64,000 nucleotides of DNA from Streptococcus suis (GTDB lineage Bacteria > Bacillota > Bacilli > Lactobacillales > Streptococcaceae): contig NZ_JAMWEM010000003.1 in the NCBI RefSeq assembly GCF_024509525.1, forward strand, positions 1-64,000. The letters run 5' to 3'. The number at the start of each line of letters is the position of its first letter. Positions within the stretch are counted from its first letter, which is position 1. Under the pieces are notes generated by a model. The model made no database searches, was not told the DNA's origin, and worked only from the letters and a program-made list of their open reading frames with translations. Positions 20,194 to 29,107 of this stretch are shown here, one piece after another. Both the position numbers and the translations under genes were made by a program.

Positions 20194-21363
20194 ATGGACG
20201 AACAGAAGCAAAAGTTTGGAAAATCTTGGTTTTTTAGATGGTTTGTAAACAATCAGGCAGTGACATTTTTTCTGGTAACACTCTTGATTTTGCTGACTAT
20301 TTTTGTCTTTACTAAGGTTAGTTTTATCTTTACACCTGTAGGTGATTTTATTAGTATTATCACGCCGGTAACTATTCTAACAGGGTTGCTCTATTACCTG
20401 CTAAATCCAATTGTTGATTGGTTGGAAAAATGTAGGATTTCTCGTACAGTAGCAATTTCTTTCTTATTTATTGTTATTGCTTTCTTGCTTGTGTGGGGAT
20501 TGGCTGTTGCCATCCCAAATATTCAGCAACAGGTTGTATCATTTTCTAGAAATGTTCCATCCTATATTCAGGAGATTGAGGGTCACATTTCATCCCTATT
20601 AAAGAATGAACAGTTTGCGCAATTTCGACCGACCATTCTTGAGCAGTTGAACAAAATTAATGACCAGATTGTGACCTATGCACAAAAAATTTCTTCTAAT
20701 GCAGTAAACTGGGCTGGTGACTTGATTTCAACGGCTTCCCAGATTATCGTGGCTATATTGATTATGCCTTTTATCCTTTTTTATCTCCTACGTGATGGGC
20801 AACACCTGAAAGGCCATGTGACGAAGTATTTACCGACTGCCTGGCGTAAGTCTGTAGGACAGGTTTTGTCTGAGGTCAATAGTCAGTTATCTAATTATGT
20901 CCGTGGTCAGGTAACAGTAGCCATTATTGTTGCTCTGATGTTCTCTTTTATGTTTTCAATTATTGGACTAAATTATCCAGTAGCATTAGGAATTTTGGCG
21001 GGTTTCCTCAATCTCATTCCGTATTTAGGATCTTTCTTAGCCATGATTCCAGCGGTGATTTTGGGGCTAATAGCGGGACCGTTTATGCTTATTAAGGTTT
21101 TGATTGTTTTTATGGTCGAACAGACTATTGAAGGTCGTTTTGTAACACCATTGATTATTGGTAGTTCGTTGAACATTCACCCGATTACTATTCTCTTTGT
21201 TCTATTGACAGCTGGTCAGATGTATGGTGTCTTGGGGGTACTTTTAGCCATCCCAATCTATGCTTCAATTAAGGTTGTTGTCAAGGCGATTTTTGAATGG
21301 TATAAGCAGTACAGTGGTCTTTACCATGCTGAAGAAAGTGACGAGGTTGTGAATGAACAATAG
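20194..21363 (+). CDS. AI-2E family transporter
   Basis: A 389-residue membrane protein of the AI-2E/TqsA/YdiK family. There are two N-terminal helices, an amphipathic loop (NVPSYIQEIEGHISS ...), and later helices with the family stretch GILAGFLNLIPYLGSFLAMIPA and EGRFVTPLIIGSSLNIHP. Members export AI-2 or act in Na+/H+ exchange; the substrate is unknown. ATG 20194 is preferred to an upstream TTG because GTGAGGG then has good spacing. The next gene starts within its last codons. Confidence 0.85.
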   Translation: MDEQKQKFGKSWFFRWFVNNQAVTFFLVTLLILLTIFVFTKVSFIFTPVGDFISIITPVTILTGLLYYLLNPIVDWLEKCRISRTVAISFLFIVIAFLLVWGLAVAIPNIQQQVVSFSRNVPSYIQEIEGHISSLLKNEQFAQFRPTILEQLNKINDQIVTYAQKISSNAVNWAGDLISTASQIIVAILIMPFILFYLLRDGQHLKGHVTKYLPTAWRKSVGQVLSEVNSQLSNYVRGQVTVAIIVALMFSFMFSIIGLNYPVALGILAGFLNLIPYLGSFLAMIPAVILGLIAGPFMLIKVLIVFMVEQTIEGRFVTPLIIGSSLNIHPITILFVLLTAGQMYGVLGVLLAIPIYASIKVVVKAIFEWYKQYSGLYHAEESDEVVNEQ

Positions 21364-22585
21364 TGAAAAAATGCTGGTTTGTCTAGAGCAACAGGATTTG
21401 GTCAAGGCGGATAAATATTTCAAGCGAGCTTTGGAGAGAGATTCTGATGAGGTTTTGCTGGATTTAGCAACTTATTTAGAAGGAATCGGTTTTTTACCGC
21501 AAGCTAAAGAAATCTATGAGCAGTTACTAGGTGTATACCCAGAGTTAGCTATTCAATTGGGACAAATTGCTATTGAAGATGGATTGGTAGAAGAGGCGCT
21601 AGGCTATCTGGAAGAAGTTGCCGAGGACAGCCCTTTCTATCTAGAAGCTCTCTTGGTCAAGGCGGATCTCTATCAGTCGGAAGGCTTGGCGGATGTGGCA
21701 CGAGAAAAATTACTGGAAGCTGCTAATTTGTCGGATGATCCAATCATCTTATTAGGTCTAGCTGAGATAGATATGGAATTAGAAAATTTCAAGGAAGCAA
21801 TTTCTTACTATGCTCAATTGGATAATCGTATGATTTATGAATTAACAGGAATTTCGACTTACCAGCGTATTGGTTTGGCCTATGCTAGTCTGGGTAAGTT
21901 TGAAGTGGCAGTAGAGTTTCTGGAAAAAGCAGTGGAATTGGAATACGACGACCGGACGGTCTTTGAGTTAGCGACTCTGTTATTGGAACAGGGTGAATAC
22001 CAGAAATCCTGTCTCTATTTCAAACAATTAGATACAATCAATCCGGAGTTTGAAGGGTATGAATACCTCTATGCTCAAGCCTTGCACGCTGAACATAAAT
22101 TGGATGATGCGTTGACGGTTCTAGAGAAGGGGCTAAGTAAAAATGATTTTGATGTGATATTGTTGCTGTTAGCTTCTCAATATGCTTATGAGAATCATGA
22201 TGTGGAAGCAGCGGAAGCTTATTTACTCAAGGCTAAGAATGTAGCAGATGATAGTAATGAGATAGCACTTCGTCTGTCTAACCTCTATTTGGAACAAAGC
22301 CGTTTTGAAGATGTTGTAGCACTATTTGATGAGGAAGTGGATAATGTTCTAGCGCGCTGGAATATTGCCAAGGCTTATCAAGCTTTGGAGAAAGAAGAGG
22401 AGGCTTTGGAGCTCTTTGAGAGCTTACAAGCAGACTTGGTTGAAAATCCAGAGTTTCTCGCAGATTATGTAGAAATTCTACGCCAATTCGGTCGCTTACA
22501 AGAGGCTAAAGAAATAGCTAAACGTTACCTAGAATTGATACCTGATGATATAGCTATGCAAGAATTTTATGGATATGATGAATGA
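21353..22585 (+). CDS. TPR-repeat protein
   Basis: A 410-residue soluble protein composed almost entirely of tetratricopeptide-like helical pairs (YLEGIGFLPQAKEIYEQLL, YQRIGLAYASLGKFEVAVEFLEKAVEL, ALHAEHKLDDALTVLEKGL). It has no signal peptide and is acidic. The start overlaps the transporter end by 11 bp and the stop overlaps the acetolactate decarboxylase start, so three genes form one operon. It probably scaffolds protein contacts; partners are unknown. Confidence 0.85.
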   Translation: MNNSEKMLVCLEQQDLVKADKYFKRALERDSDEVLLDLATYLEGIGFLPQAKEIYEQLLGVYPELAIQLGQIAIEDGLVEEALGYLEEVAEDSPFYLEALLVKADLYQSEGLADVAREKLLEAANLSDDPIILLGLAEIDMELENFKEAISYYAQLDNRMIYELTGISTYQRIGLAYASLGKFEVAVEFLEKAVELEYDDRTVFELATLLLEQGEYQKSCLYFKQLDTINPEFEGYEYLYAQALHAEHKLDDALTVLEKGLSKNDFDVILLLLASQYAYENHDVEAAEAYLLKAKNVADDSNEIALRLSNLYLEQSRFEDVVALFDEEVDNVLARWNIAKAYQALEKEEEALELFESLQADLVENPEFLADYVEILRQFGRLQEAKEIAKRYLELIPDDIAMQEFYGYDE

Positions 22586-23301
22586 TGGAAGCAAATAAAT
22601 TATTTCAATACAATACCTTAGGAGCTTTGATGGCGGGACTGTATGGTGGCTCCTTAACAGTATCTGAGTTGTTAGAACATGGTGATTTAGGTCTTGGAAC
22701 TTTAGATTCTATTGATGGTGAATTAATCGTTTTAGATGGGAAAGCGTATCAGGCCAAGGGGTCTGGCGAGAAGCCACAAGTAGTAGAAGTGGCAGGAGAT
22801 ATGAAGGTGCCATATGCTGCAGTGATTTTTCATCAGGCTGAGGTAATCTTTAAGCAACGCTTTGAGATGACTAGTAAGCAATTAGAGCAACGCATAGAGT
22901 CTTACTATGACGGTGAAAATCTTTTTCGGTCTCTTAAGATTAAGGGACGTTTTTCCCATATGCATGTCCGTATGATTCCAAAATCTACGAGTGATATCAA
23001 GTTTGCTGAGGTGGCTACCCAACAACCTGAGTATCAGGCTGAGGATATCGTAGGAACGATTGTAGGCATCTGGACACCTGAAATTTTTCATGGGGTCAGT
23101 GTAGCTGGTTATCACCTGCACTTCATATCGGACGATTTAACTTTTGGTGGTCATGTTATCGACTATGTTATCACGGAGGGATTTATAGAGGTTGGTGCGG
23201 TAGACCAATTGGATCAACGATTCCCTGTTCAAGATCGTAACTATCTTTTTGCTAAATTTAATGCCAGGGAAGTTCGTGAGGATATTGATAAAGCAGAGTG
23301 A
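22585..23301 (+). CDS. alsD: Alpha-acetolactate decarboxylase
   Basis: A 238-residue protein (239 if the adjacent upstream ATG at 22582 is used) matching AlsD/BudA. It has LFQYNTLGALMAGLYGGSLTVSELL, GLGTLDSIDGELIVLDG, and the zinc-binding GYHLHFISDDLTFGGHVIDY histidines. It decarboxylates acetolactate to acetoin, reducing acid formation and diverting branched-chain precursors. The ATGATG start overlaps the TPR stop. No acetolactate synthase gene is nearby. Confidence 0.93.
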   Translation: MEANKLFQYNTLGALMAGLYGGSLTVSELLEHGDLGLGTLDSIDGELIVLDGKAYQAKGSGEKPQVVEVAGDMKVPYAAVIFHQAEVIFKQRFEMTSKQLEQRIESYYDGENLFRSLKIKGRFSHMHVRMIPKSTSDIKFAEVATQQPEYQAEDIVGTIVGIWTPEIFHGVSVAGYHLHFISDDLTFGGHVIDYVITEGFIEVGAVDQLDQRFPVQDRNYLFAKFNAREVREDIDKAE

Positions 23302-23421
23302 GGCGTTATAACTTCCCTTAAAATTTGGTGATTCGAATTTTACTGTATTTGTATGGTTTTTGGTTTACAATTTTCTAATAGTATCATATAATGTAGTATA
23401 TAGTGTTCAAAGGAGACTGCA

Positions 23422-24435
23422 ATGAGTATATTGGTAACAGGTGGTGCTGGCTACATAGGGAGCCATACAGTTGTTGAATTGTTAAAGCAGGGAGTGGATG
23501 TCGTTGTTGTGGACGATTTATCCAATGCTAGCTTACTTGTTTTGGATAGGATAGAGCAGATTACAGGCATTCGTCCTACTTTCTATCAATTGGATGTTAA
23601 GGATAAAGCAGCACTTCGATCTGTATTTGAGCAAGAAACGATAGAAGCTACAATACATTTTGCTGGTTACAAGGCTGTGGGTGAATCGGTAGAAAAACCA
23701 ATTATGTATTATGAAAATAATATCCAATCAACCTTGTCATTGGTCGAAGTGATGGCAGAGTTTGCTGTAAAAAAACTTGTGTTTTCCTCCAGTGCAACAG
23801 TTTACGGTTCAAACAATCCATCGCCATTAACTGAAGATATGGCTACTAGCGCTACAAATCCTTATGGTTATACTAAAGTTATGCTGGAACAAATCTTACG
23901 GGATGTTCAAGTTGCAGACAGGGATTGGAGTATTGCTTTGTTGCGCTATTTTAATCCGATTGGTGCTCATGAATCTGGTTTAATCGGTGATAATCCTATT
24001 GGTATTCCGAATAATCTGATGCCTTATATTTCGCAAGTTGCAGTTGGTAAACGTGCTGAGTTAAGCATTTTCGGAAATGATTATGAGACACCTGATGGTA
24101 CTGGAGTACGCGATTATATTCATGTTGTGGATTTAGCTTTGGGGCATATACAAGCGTTGAAAAAATTAGTAGACCAACAAGGTGTACTGACTTATAATTT
24201 AGGGTCTGGTCAGGGAACGAGTGTTCTAGAATTAGTCCAAGCGTTTGAAAAAGTAAACGGCGTACCAGTTCCATATAAGATTGTAGATCGTCGTCCTGGA
24301 GATATAGCAATTTGCTATGCGGATGCAGATAAAGCACTTGAAGAGTTAAATTGGAAGACAGAAAAAACGATTGAGGACATGTGTCGCGATACTTGGAACT
24401 GGCAGTCACATAACCCAAATGGCTATGAAGAATAA
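23422..24435 (+). CDS. galE: UDP-glucose 4-epimerase
   Basis: A 337-residue extended SDR. The NAD-binding GGAGYIGSHTVVEL is at 7-20, the SSSATVYG serine in the middle, and the catalytic YGYTK pair at about 153-157. It interconverts UDP-glucose and UDP-galactose for capsule and wall sugars. An AAAGGAGA site precedes the ATG and a TATAAT lies in the AT-rich upstream region. It is transcribed alone. Confidence 0.95.
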   Translation: MSILVTGGAGYIGSHTVVELLKQGVDVVVVDDLSNASLLVLDRIEQITGIRPTFYQLDVKDKAALRSVFEQETIEATIHFAGYKAVGESVEKPIMYYENNIQSTLSLVEVMAEFAVKKLVFSSSATVYGSNNPSPLTEDMATSATNPYGYTKVMLEQILRDVQVADRDWSIALLRYFNPIGAHESGLIGDNPIGIPNNLMPYISQVAVGKRAELSIFGNDYETPDGTGVRDYIHVVDLALGHIQALKKLVDQQGVLTYNLGSGQGTSVLELVQAFEKVNGVPVPYKIVDRRPGDIAICYADADKALEELNWKTEKTIEDMCRDTWNWQSHNPNGYEE

Positions 24436-24470
24436 AAAATCAGATGTAGAAAATTCTACATCTGATTTTT
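24434..24470. terminator. Bidirectional terminator between galE and mscL
   Basis: AAAAATCAGATGTAGAA and its complement pair perfectly around a short loop, with A and T runs on both sides, serving both convergent genes. Confidence 0.92.
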
Positions 24471-24504
24471 CAGTCATAACTGGCTTAAAAGCCTACTCTA
24501 TTCT

Positions 24505-24891
24505 TTATTTATTTTTCAACAAGTCACGGATTTCTGCAAGCAATTCTTCTTGCGTTGGACCTGCAGCTACTTCTTCAGCAGCAGTAGCTTCTTCTTTCTT
24601 AGTCAAGCTTTGAGCTTTTTCTGCAGCTTTTACAACGAAGAACATTGAAGTACCGATGATTAAGAAGTTAATTACAGCACTCAAGAAACTACCATATTTA
24701 ACACTGTTCCAAGCAAGGTCAGCAATGTTTTGAACATTTGCAGCTTTCAAAGCGGGGTTCAAAATCAATGGAGTGATGATATCCTCAACCAATGAAGTGA
24801 TGATTGCGCCAAATGCACCACCAATAACAACCGCAACAGCGAGGTCAACAATGTTCCCGCGGAATAAGAAATCTTTCAATTCTTTCAACAT
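24505..24891 (-). CDS. mscL: Large-conductance mechanosensitive channel
   Basis: A 128-residue MscL. The N-terminal FLFRGNIVDLAVAVVIGGAFGAIITSLVEDIITPLI is the pore helix region (present in pieces here), the second helix is FLSAVINFLIIGTSMFFVV, and the C-terminal helix ends EELLAEIRDLLKNK. It opens under membrane tension to release solutes. It is monocistronic and convergent with galE. Confidence 0.97.
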   Translation of the reverse strand: MLKELKDFLFRGNIVDLAVAVVIGGAFGAIITSLVEDIITPLILNPALKAANVQNIADLAWNSVKYGSFLSAVINFLIIGTSMFFVVKAAEKAQSLTKKEEATAAEEVAAGPTQEELLAEIRDLLKNK

Positions 24892-25070
24892 ATCCTAAAT
24901 ATGTCCTTTCATAAATATTTTACGAAGTTCATTATAGTTTTAATTGTTTATTTTGACAAGTATTTTGTTTACAATATTTCCTTATCCAATATTTTACTTG
25001 TTGAGAATTTTAGGGTATAATATAAACTGTTATATTGCGCTTATACCCTGCATTTAGAAGGAGGTGGCAG

Positions 25071-26861
25071 ATGATTACCAAAGATATGATTGATGAAATC
25101 AAACATGCGGTTAATATCGTTGATATTATCGGTGAATCGGTTGCTCTCACTAAGGCGGGGCGTAATTATTTAGGGCTGTGTCCTTTTCATAATGAAAAGA
25201 CTCCTTCCTTCAATGTATTGGAGGATAAGCAGTTTTATCATTGTTTTGGCTGTGGAAAATCTGGCGATGTCTTCAAATTTATCGAAGAATACCGTGGGAT
25301 CTCCTTTGTAGATGCAGTTCAGGAAGTTGGACAGAGAGCAGGCTTTCAATTAGAGTTGCAGATTAGCTCGCATCAGTCCGAGCAGAAAAGTCACCCACAT
25401 CAAATTCTCTATGATATCCATTCAGAGGCCAATAAATTTTATCATGCTCTCCTGATGACTACGAAGATGGGGGAACCAGCTCGAGCTTATTTACATAACC
25501 GCGGTCTAACAGATGAAGATATTAAGCATTTTCAACTAGGGTTGGCCCCAAGTGAGCAAAATGTACTCTATCAAGCGCTGTCTAAAAAGTTCGCTGAGGA
25601 AGATTTGTTGAACTCTGGGCTTTTTAATGCGGCTAATAACAATTTGGTCTACGATGCTTTTCAGGGCAGGATTATTTTTCCTTTGACAAATGAACAAGGA
25701 CAGGTTGTTGCCTTTTCAGGTCGGATTTGGACGCAGGCGGATATAGAAAATAAACAGCTAGCTAAGTATAAAAATTCTCGTAGCACTGCTATTTTCAACA
25801 AAAGTTACGAACTATATCATTTGGACAAGGCAAAGGCCAGCATTAAGAAAGAGCGAGAAGTGTATCTCATGGAGGGGTTCATGGATGTTATCGCAGCCCA
25901 TCGGGCTGGTCTAGATAATGCGGTTGCTTCTATGGGGACAGCTTTAACCAGAGAGCAAGTCCAACATATTTCTAAATTCTGCCAGAAGGTGGTTATTACC
26001 TACGATGGAGATAAAGCAGGACAAGCAGCGACAGCTAAGGCTTTAGAGGAATTGCAAAACCTGCAAGTGGAGATTGTCAGTCTACCGGATAATATGGACC
26101 CAGATGAGTTTTTGGCTAAGTATTCGGGTGAGAGCTTGGCTCAAACCTTGACAAAGTCTCGTATTTCTAATGTTGAATTTTTAATTCAACATCTGAAGCC
26201 TGAGAATCCTGATAATTTACAGATGCAGATTGACTTTGTGGAGCGAATCGCCCCTATTATTGCAGCGACTAAGTCCATTACGGCACAGAATTCTTATATT
26301 TACAAGGTAGCAGACTTGTTGTCGGATTTTGATTATAGTCAAGTTGAGCTTGCCGTAGATAATGTCCGTCGTTCCTATAGGGAGGCTAGAAGTCAACAGG
26401 GAACTATTTATGATGGCAGTCCAAAACAGATTCAGGTGTTGCCTCAACAACGTAAGTTGTCTCGTTTGATTCGGACAGAAAATCATTTGCTTTATCGAAT
26501 GAAAGAGCATGCATATATCCTTAATGATTACCGATTGCGCGAGGATTTCAGCTTTGTCACGCCGGAATTGCAAGTATTGTTTGAACTTTTGAAACAACAG
26601 GGGGAGATTTCGACATATGATTTGGCTCAGCAAAGTGATGCAGTGCAGGGAGCTTGGTATAGAGTTCTTGAGGAGCGTCTTCCTGATGAAATCGGGAGCC
26701 ATGAACTAGAGGAGTTAGAAGATCGCCGCAATCATGAATTGCTTAAACGAGAAAATCAGCATAAGTCACGAACGATTCGAGAACAATCACATATTGGTAA
26801 TGAAGACTTAGCTCTTGATGAATTGACACAACTTATAGCACAAAAAAGAAAAATGGAGTAA
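25071..26861 (+). CDS. dnaG: DNA primase
   Basis: A 596-residue primase. The N-terminal zinc ribbon has [11 protein letters not shown] and [10 protein letters not shown] (a CHCC set). The catalytic TOPRIM core has [14 protein letters not shown] and [10 protein letters not shown], and a C-terminal helicase-binding region follows. It makes RNA primers at the fork. ATG 25071 is chosen because GAAGGAGGTGG stands directly before it; an in-frame upstream codon lacks a site. It is followed after 2 bp by rpoD, the classical macromolecular-synthesis pair. Confidence 0.96.
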   Translation: MITKDMIDEIKHAVNIVDIIGESVALTKAGRNYLGLCPFHNEKTPSFNVLEDKQFYHCFGCGKSGDVFKFIEEYRGISFVDAVQEVGQRAGFQLELQISSHQSEQKSHPHQILYDIHSEANKFYHALLMTTKMGEPARAYLHNRGLTDEDIKHFQLGLAPSEQNVLYQALSKKFAEEDLLNSGLFNAANNNLVYDAFQGRIIFPLTNEQGQVVAFSGRIWTQADIENKQLAKYKNSRSTAIFNKSYELYHLDKAKASIKKEREVYLMEGFMDVIAAHRAGLDNAVASMGTALTREQVQHISKFCQKVVITYDGDKAGQAATAKALEELQNLQVEIVSLPDNMDPDEFLAKYSGESLAQTLTKSRISNVEFLIQHLKPENPDNLQMQIDFVERIAPIIAATKSITAQNSYIYKVADLLSDFDYSQVELAVDNVRRSYREARSQQGTIYDGSPKQIQVLPQQRKLSRLIRTENHLLYRMKEHAYILNDYRLREDFSFVTPELQVLFELLKQQGEISTYDLAQQSDAVQGAWYRVLEERLPDEIGSHELEELEDRRNHELLKRENQHKSRTIREQSHIGNEDLALDELTQLIAQKRKME

Positions 26862-26863
26862 AT

Positions 26864-27982
26864 ATGGCTAGTAAAAAAGAAAAGAAAACAGAAGTAACCA
26901 CTTTTGATGTACAAGTTGCAGATTTTATTCGCAATCATAAAAAAGAAGGTATGGCTGTTGATGATGTTATTAATGATCAATTGATTATTCCTTTTACATT
27001 GGATGCGGATGGAATTGACGACCTGCTTCAACGTATTCAGGATGCAGGAATCTCTATCGTCGATAAGGAAGGTAATCCTTCTGCTCGTGTTATGCAGGTG
27101 GAAGAAGAACCGGAACTTTCAGATGAAGAACTGCTTGGTAGTAACTCTGCGAAGGTCAATGACCCAGTCCGCATGTACTTGAAAGAAATCGGTGTTGTGC
27201 CTCTTTTGACCAACGAAGAGGAACAAGAATTGGCTCTAGCGGTTGAAGCAGGTGACCTAGAAGCCAAACAACGTTTGGCAGAAGCTAACTTGCGTCTGGT
27301 GGTATCCATTGCCAAACGCTATGTTGGTCGTGGTATGCAATTCCTTGACTTAATTCAAGAAGGAAATATGGGCTTGATGAAGGCCGTTGATAAATTCGAC
27401 TACTCCAAAGGGTTCAAGTTTTCAACCTATGCAACTTGGTGGATTCGTCAGGCTATCACTCGTGCCATTGCGGACCAGGCTCGTACTATTCGGATTCCTG
27501 TGCACATGGTGGAAACCATTAACAAACTGGTTCGTGAACAGCGCAACCTCTTGCAGGAATTGGGTCAGGATCCAACACCCGAACAAATCGCAGAGCGTAT
27601 GGATATGACACCAGACAAGGTCCGTGAAATTCTCAAGATTGCCCAAGAGCCTGTTTCTCTGGAAACACCAATCGGGGAAGAAGATGACAGTCATCTAGGA
27701 GATTTCATCGAAGATGAAGTGATTGAAAATCCAGTTGACTACACCACTCGTGTCGTTCTCCGCGAGCAACTGGACGAGGTCCTGGATACACTGACAGACC
27801 GTGAAGAAAATGTCCTCCGCCTTCGCTTCGGCTTGGATGATGGAAAAATGCGAACCTTAGAAGATGTTGGTAAGGTCTTTAACGTAACCCGCGAACGTAT
27901 CCGCCAAATCGAAGCTAAAGCCCTCCGCAAACTCCGCCACCCATCCCGCAGCAAACCACTCAGAGATTTTATAGAGGATTAA
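26864..27982 (+). CDS. rpoD: RNA polymerase primary sigma factor
   Basis: A 372-residue group 1 sigma factor (SigA). A short region 1 is followed by [17 protein letters not shown] (1.2), [20 protein letters not shown] and [19 protein letters not shown] (2.1-2.4), region 3, and [21 protein letters not shown] with [16 protein letters not shown] (4.2). It directs housekeeping transcription. It is co-transcribed with dnaG. Its stop codon runs straight into a remarkable hairpin array. Confidence 0.98.
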   Translation: MASKKEKKTEVTTFDVQVADFIRNHKKEGMAVDDVINDQLIIPFTLDADGIDDLLQRIQDAGISIVDKEGNPSARVMQVEEEPELSDEELLGSNSAKVNDPVRMYLKEIGVVPLLTNEEEQELALAVEAGDLEAKQRLAEANLRLVVSIAKRYVGRGMQFLDLIQEGNMGLMKAVDKFDYSKGFKFSTYATWWIRQAITRAIADQARTIRIPVHMVETINKLVREQRNLLQELGQDPTPEQIAERMDMTPDKVREILKIAQEPVSLETPIGEEDDSHLGDFIEDEVIENPVDYTTRVVLREQLDEVLDTLTDREENVLRLRFGLDDGKMRTLEDVGKVFNVTRERIRQIEAKALRKLRHPSRSKPLRDFIED

Positions 27983-28003
27983 AAATCTCCGGGGGAGATT
28001 TTT
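27982..28003 (+). terminator. rpoD terminator
   Basis: AAAAATCTCC and GAGATTTTT pair around GGGG, then TTTAACC. It is the first hairpin of the array that follows. Confidence 0.8.
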
Positions 28004-28600
28004 AACCGCTCCCCCTGAAATGAGAAAGGGAGCGTAACGTCCAGTGGACGTTTCTAACGCCTGTTTGAAAATAAGAGAGCAGGCTGTCTGGGAGACAAAA
28101 TCAACCGCTCGCTGAAAACTGGAAACGAGCGAGGTTCGGGGGACTACAAGGCTCCTGACTTCCGTCAGTTCTATTTCCCACCTTCAACAGTCCCCCGGAC
28201 TGTTGAAGCCTACTTGAAAATAAGAGAGCAGGCCTAATCTCCGTGGGAGATTTTTAACCGCTCGCTGAAAATAAGAAACGAGCGTACTCAATACCTGCTA
28301 AGAATTGAGAAAGCAGGCTAAACCAGTGGTGTTTTAACCCAAGCCTAGAAATAGGAAAGCGAGGAATAAGCCTACGGATAGGCTTTCTCAACGACCGCCC
28401 AGAAATTCAAAAGCGGACAAAGTGCTAGTGGCGTTTATCAGGTTGCTTGCTAAAAATTTGAAACAGGCGGAGAGTGTGGTGGACTATAAGGAGCCTGACT
28501 TCAGCCAGTCCTATTTCCCACCTTTAACAGTTCCTCAGACTGTTGAAGGTATCTATATAGTTTAAGTCCCTCTCTAAAAATAGGGCTATCTGAAACGCGA
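27982..28600 (+). repeat. Modular hairpin array downstream of rpoD
   Basis: About 620 bp made of alternating short hairpins. Type A is a tight NCCRGTGGN-like stem followed by a T-rich run and AACC: 27982-28003, 28037-28051, 28085-28095, 28236-28252, 28322-28330, 28368-28385. Type B is a 4-6-bp stem closing a TGAAAATAAGAAA-like loop: 28008-28033, 28059-28084, 28106-28131, 28208-28233, 28259-28284, 28294-28317, 28395-28416. Stem sequences differ while pairing is kept. Two longer BOX-B-like modules (about 28138-28207 and 28466-28550) are interleaved. No ORF is supported. Confidence 0.85.
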
Positions 28601-28654
28601 TAACCCAAAATTACCATTATCCTTCTTAATGATGGACAGGAGGCAGATGAGAAA

Positions 28655-28984
28655 GTGAGTATGATGTACACAGAAGAGCAAATCAAAGACATTCAGGAGC
28701 GTATCTTTCATGCTCTTGAAGAAGTGATTGACCCAGAGCTAGGTATTGATATTATCAACCTTGGTCTAATTTATGAAATACGATTTATTGAAGGAAAAGC
28801 AGAGATTGATATGACTTTGACCACTATGGGCTGTCCATTAGCGGATTTGATTACTGATCAAATTCACGATGTCTTAAAAGACGTTCCAGAAGTGACAGAA
28901 GTTGATGTCAGATTGGTTTGGTCTCCTGCATGGACCATTCAAAAGATGAGTCGCTATGCGCGGATTGCCTTAGGTATAAAGTAA
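28655..28984 (+). CDS. SufT-like DUF59 iron-sulfur assembly factor
   Basis: A 109-residue DUF59/MIP18-family protein. It carries EEVIDPELGIDIINLGLIYEI and the conserved cysteine in TTMGCPLADLI, and ends with the family WSPAWTIQKMS. Members help mature Fe-S proteins or act in PaaD/SufT roles. The start is taken as GTG 28655, 11 bp after AGGAGG; ATG 28661 in the same frame is possible but further from the site. Confidence 0.88.
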   Translation: MSMMYTEEQIKDIQERIFHALEEVIDPELGIDIINLGLIYEIRFIEGKAEIDMTLTTMGCPLADLITDQIHDVLKDVPEVTEVDVRLVWSPAWTIQKMSRYARIALGIK

Positions 28985-28993
28985 TTACTAAGA

Positions 28994-29025
28994 GATACAA
29001 AGTCACATAAGTGCCTTTGTTTTCT
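28994..29025 (+). terminator. Terminator after the DUF59 gene
   Basis: ACAAAG-TCAC and GTGC-CTTTGT pair around ATAA, followed by TTTCTTTTTC. Confidence 0.65.
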
Positions 29026-29107
29026 TTTTCTAAACATGAGTTCTTATCTGAAATCTCTTTCATTTTATGATAAAATAGACTTACTTTGAAACTGAAAAGG
29101 AGAACAC

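Noticed and set aside
28501..28692. 63-codon minus-strand ORF near the DUF59 gene
   Set aside because: It spans the BOX-like module and the start of a conserved gene and has no ribosome binding site.
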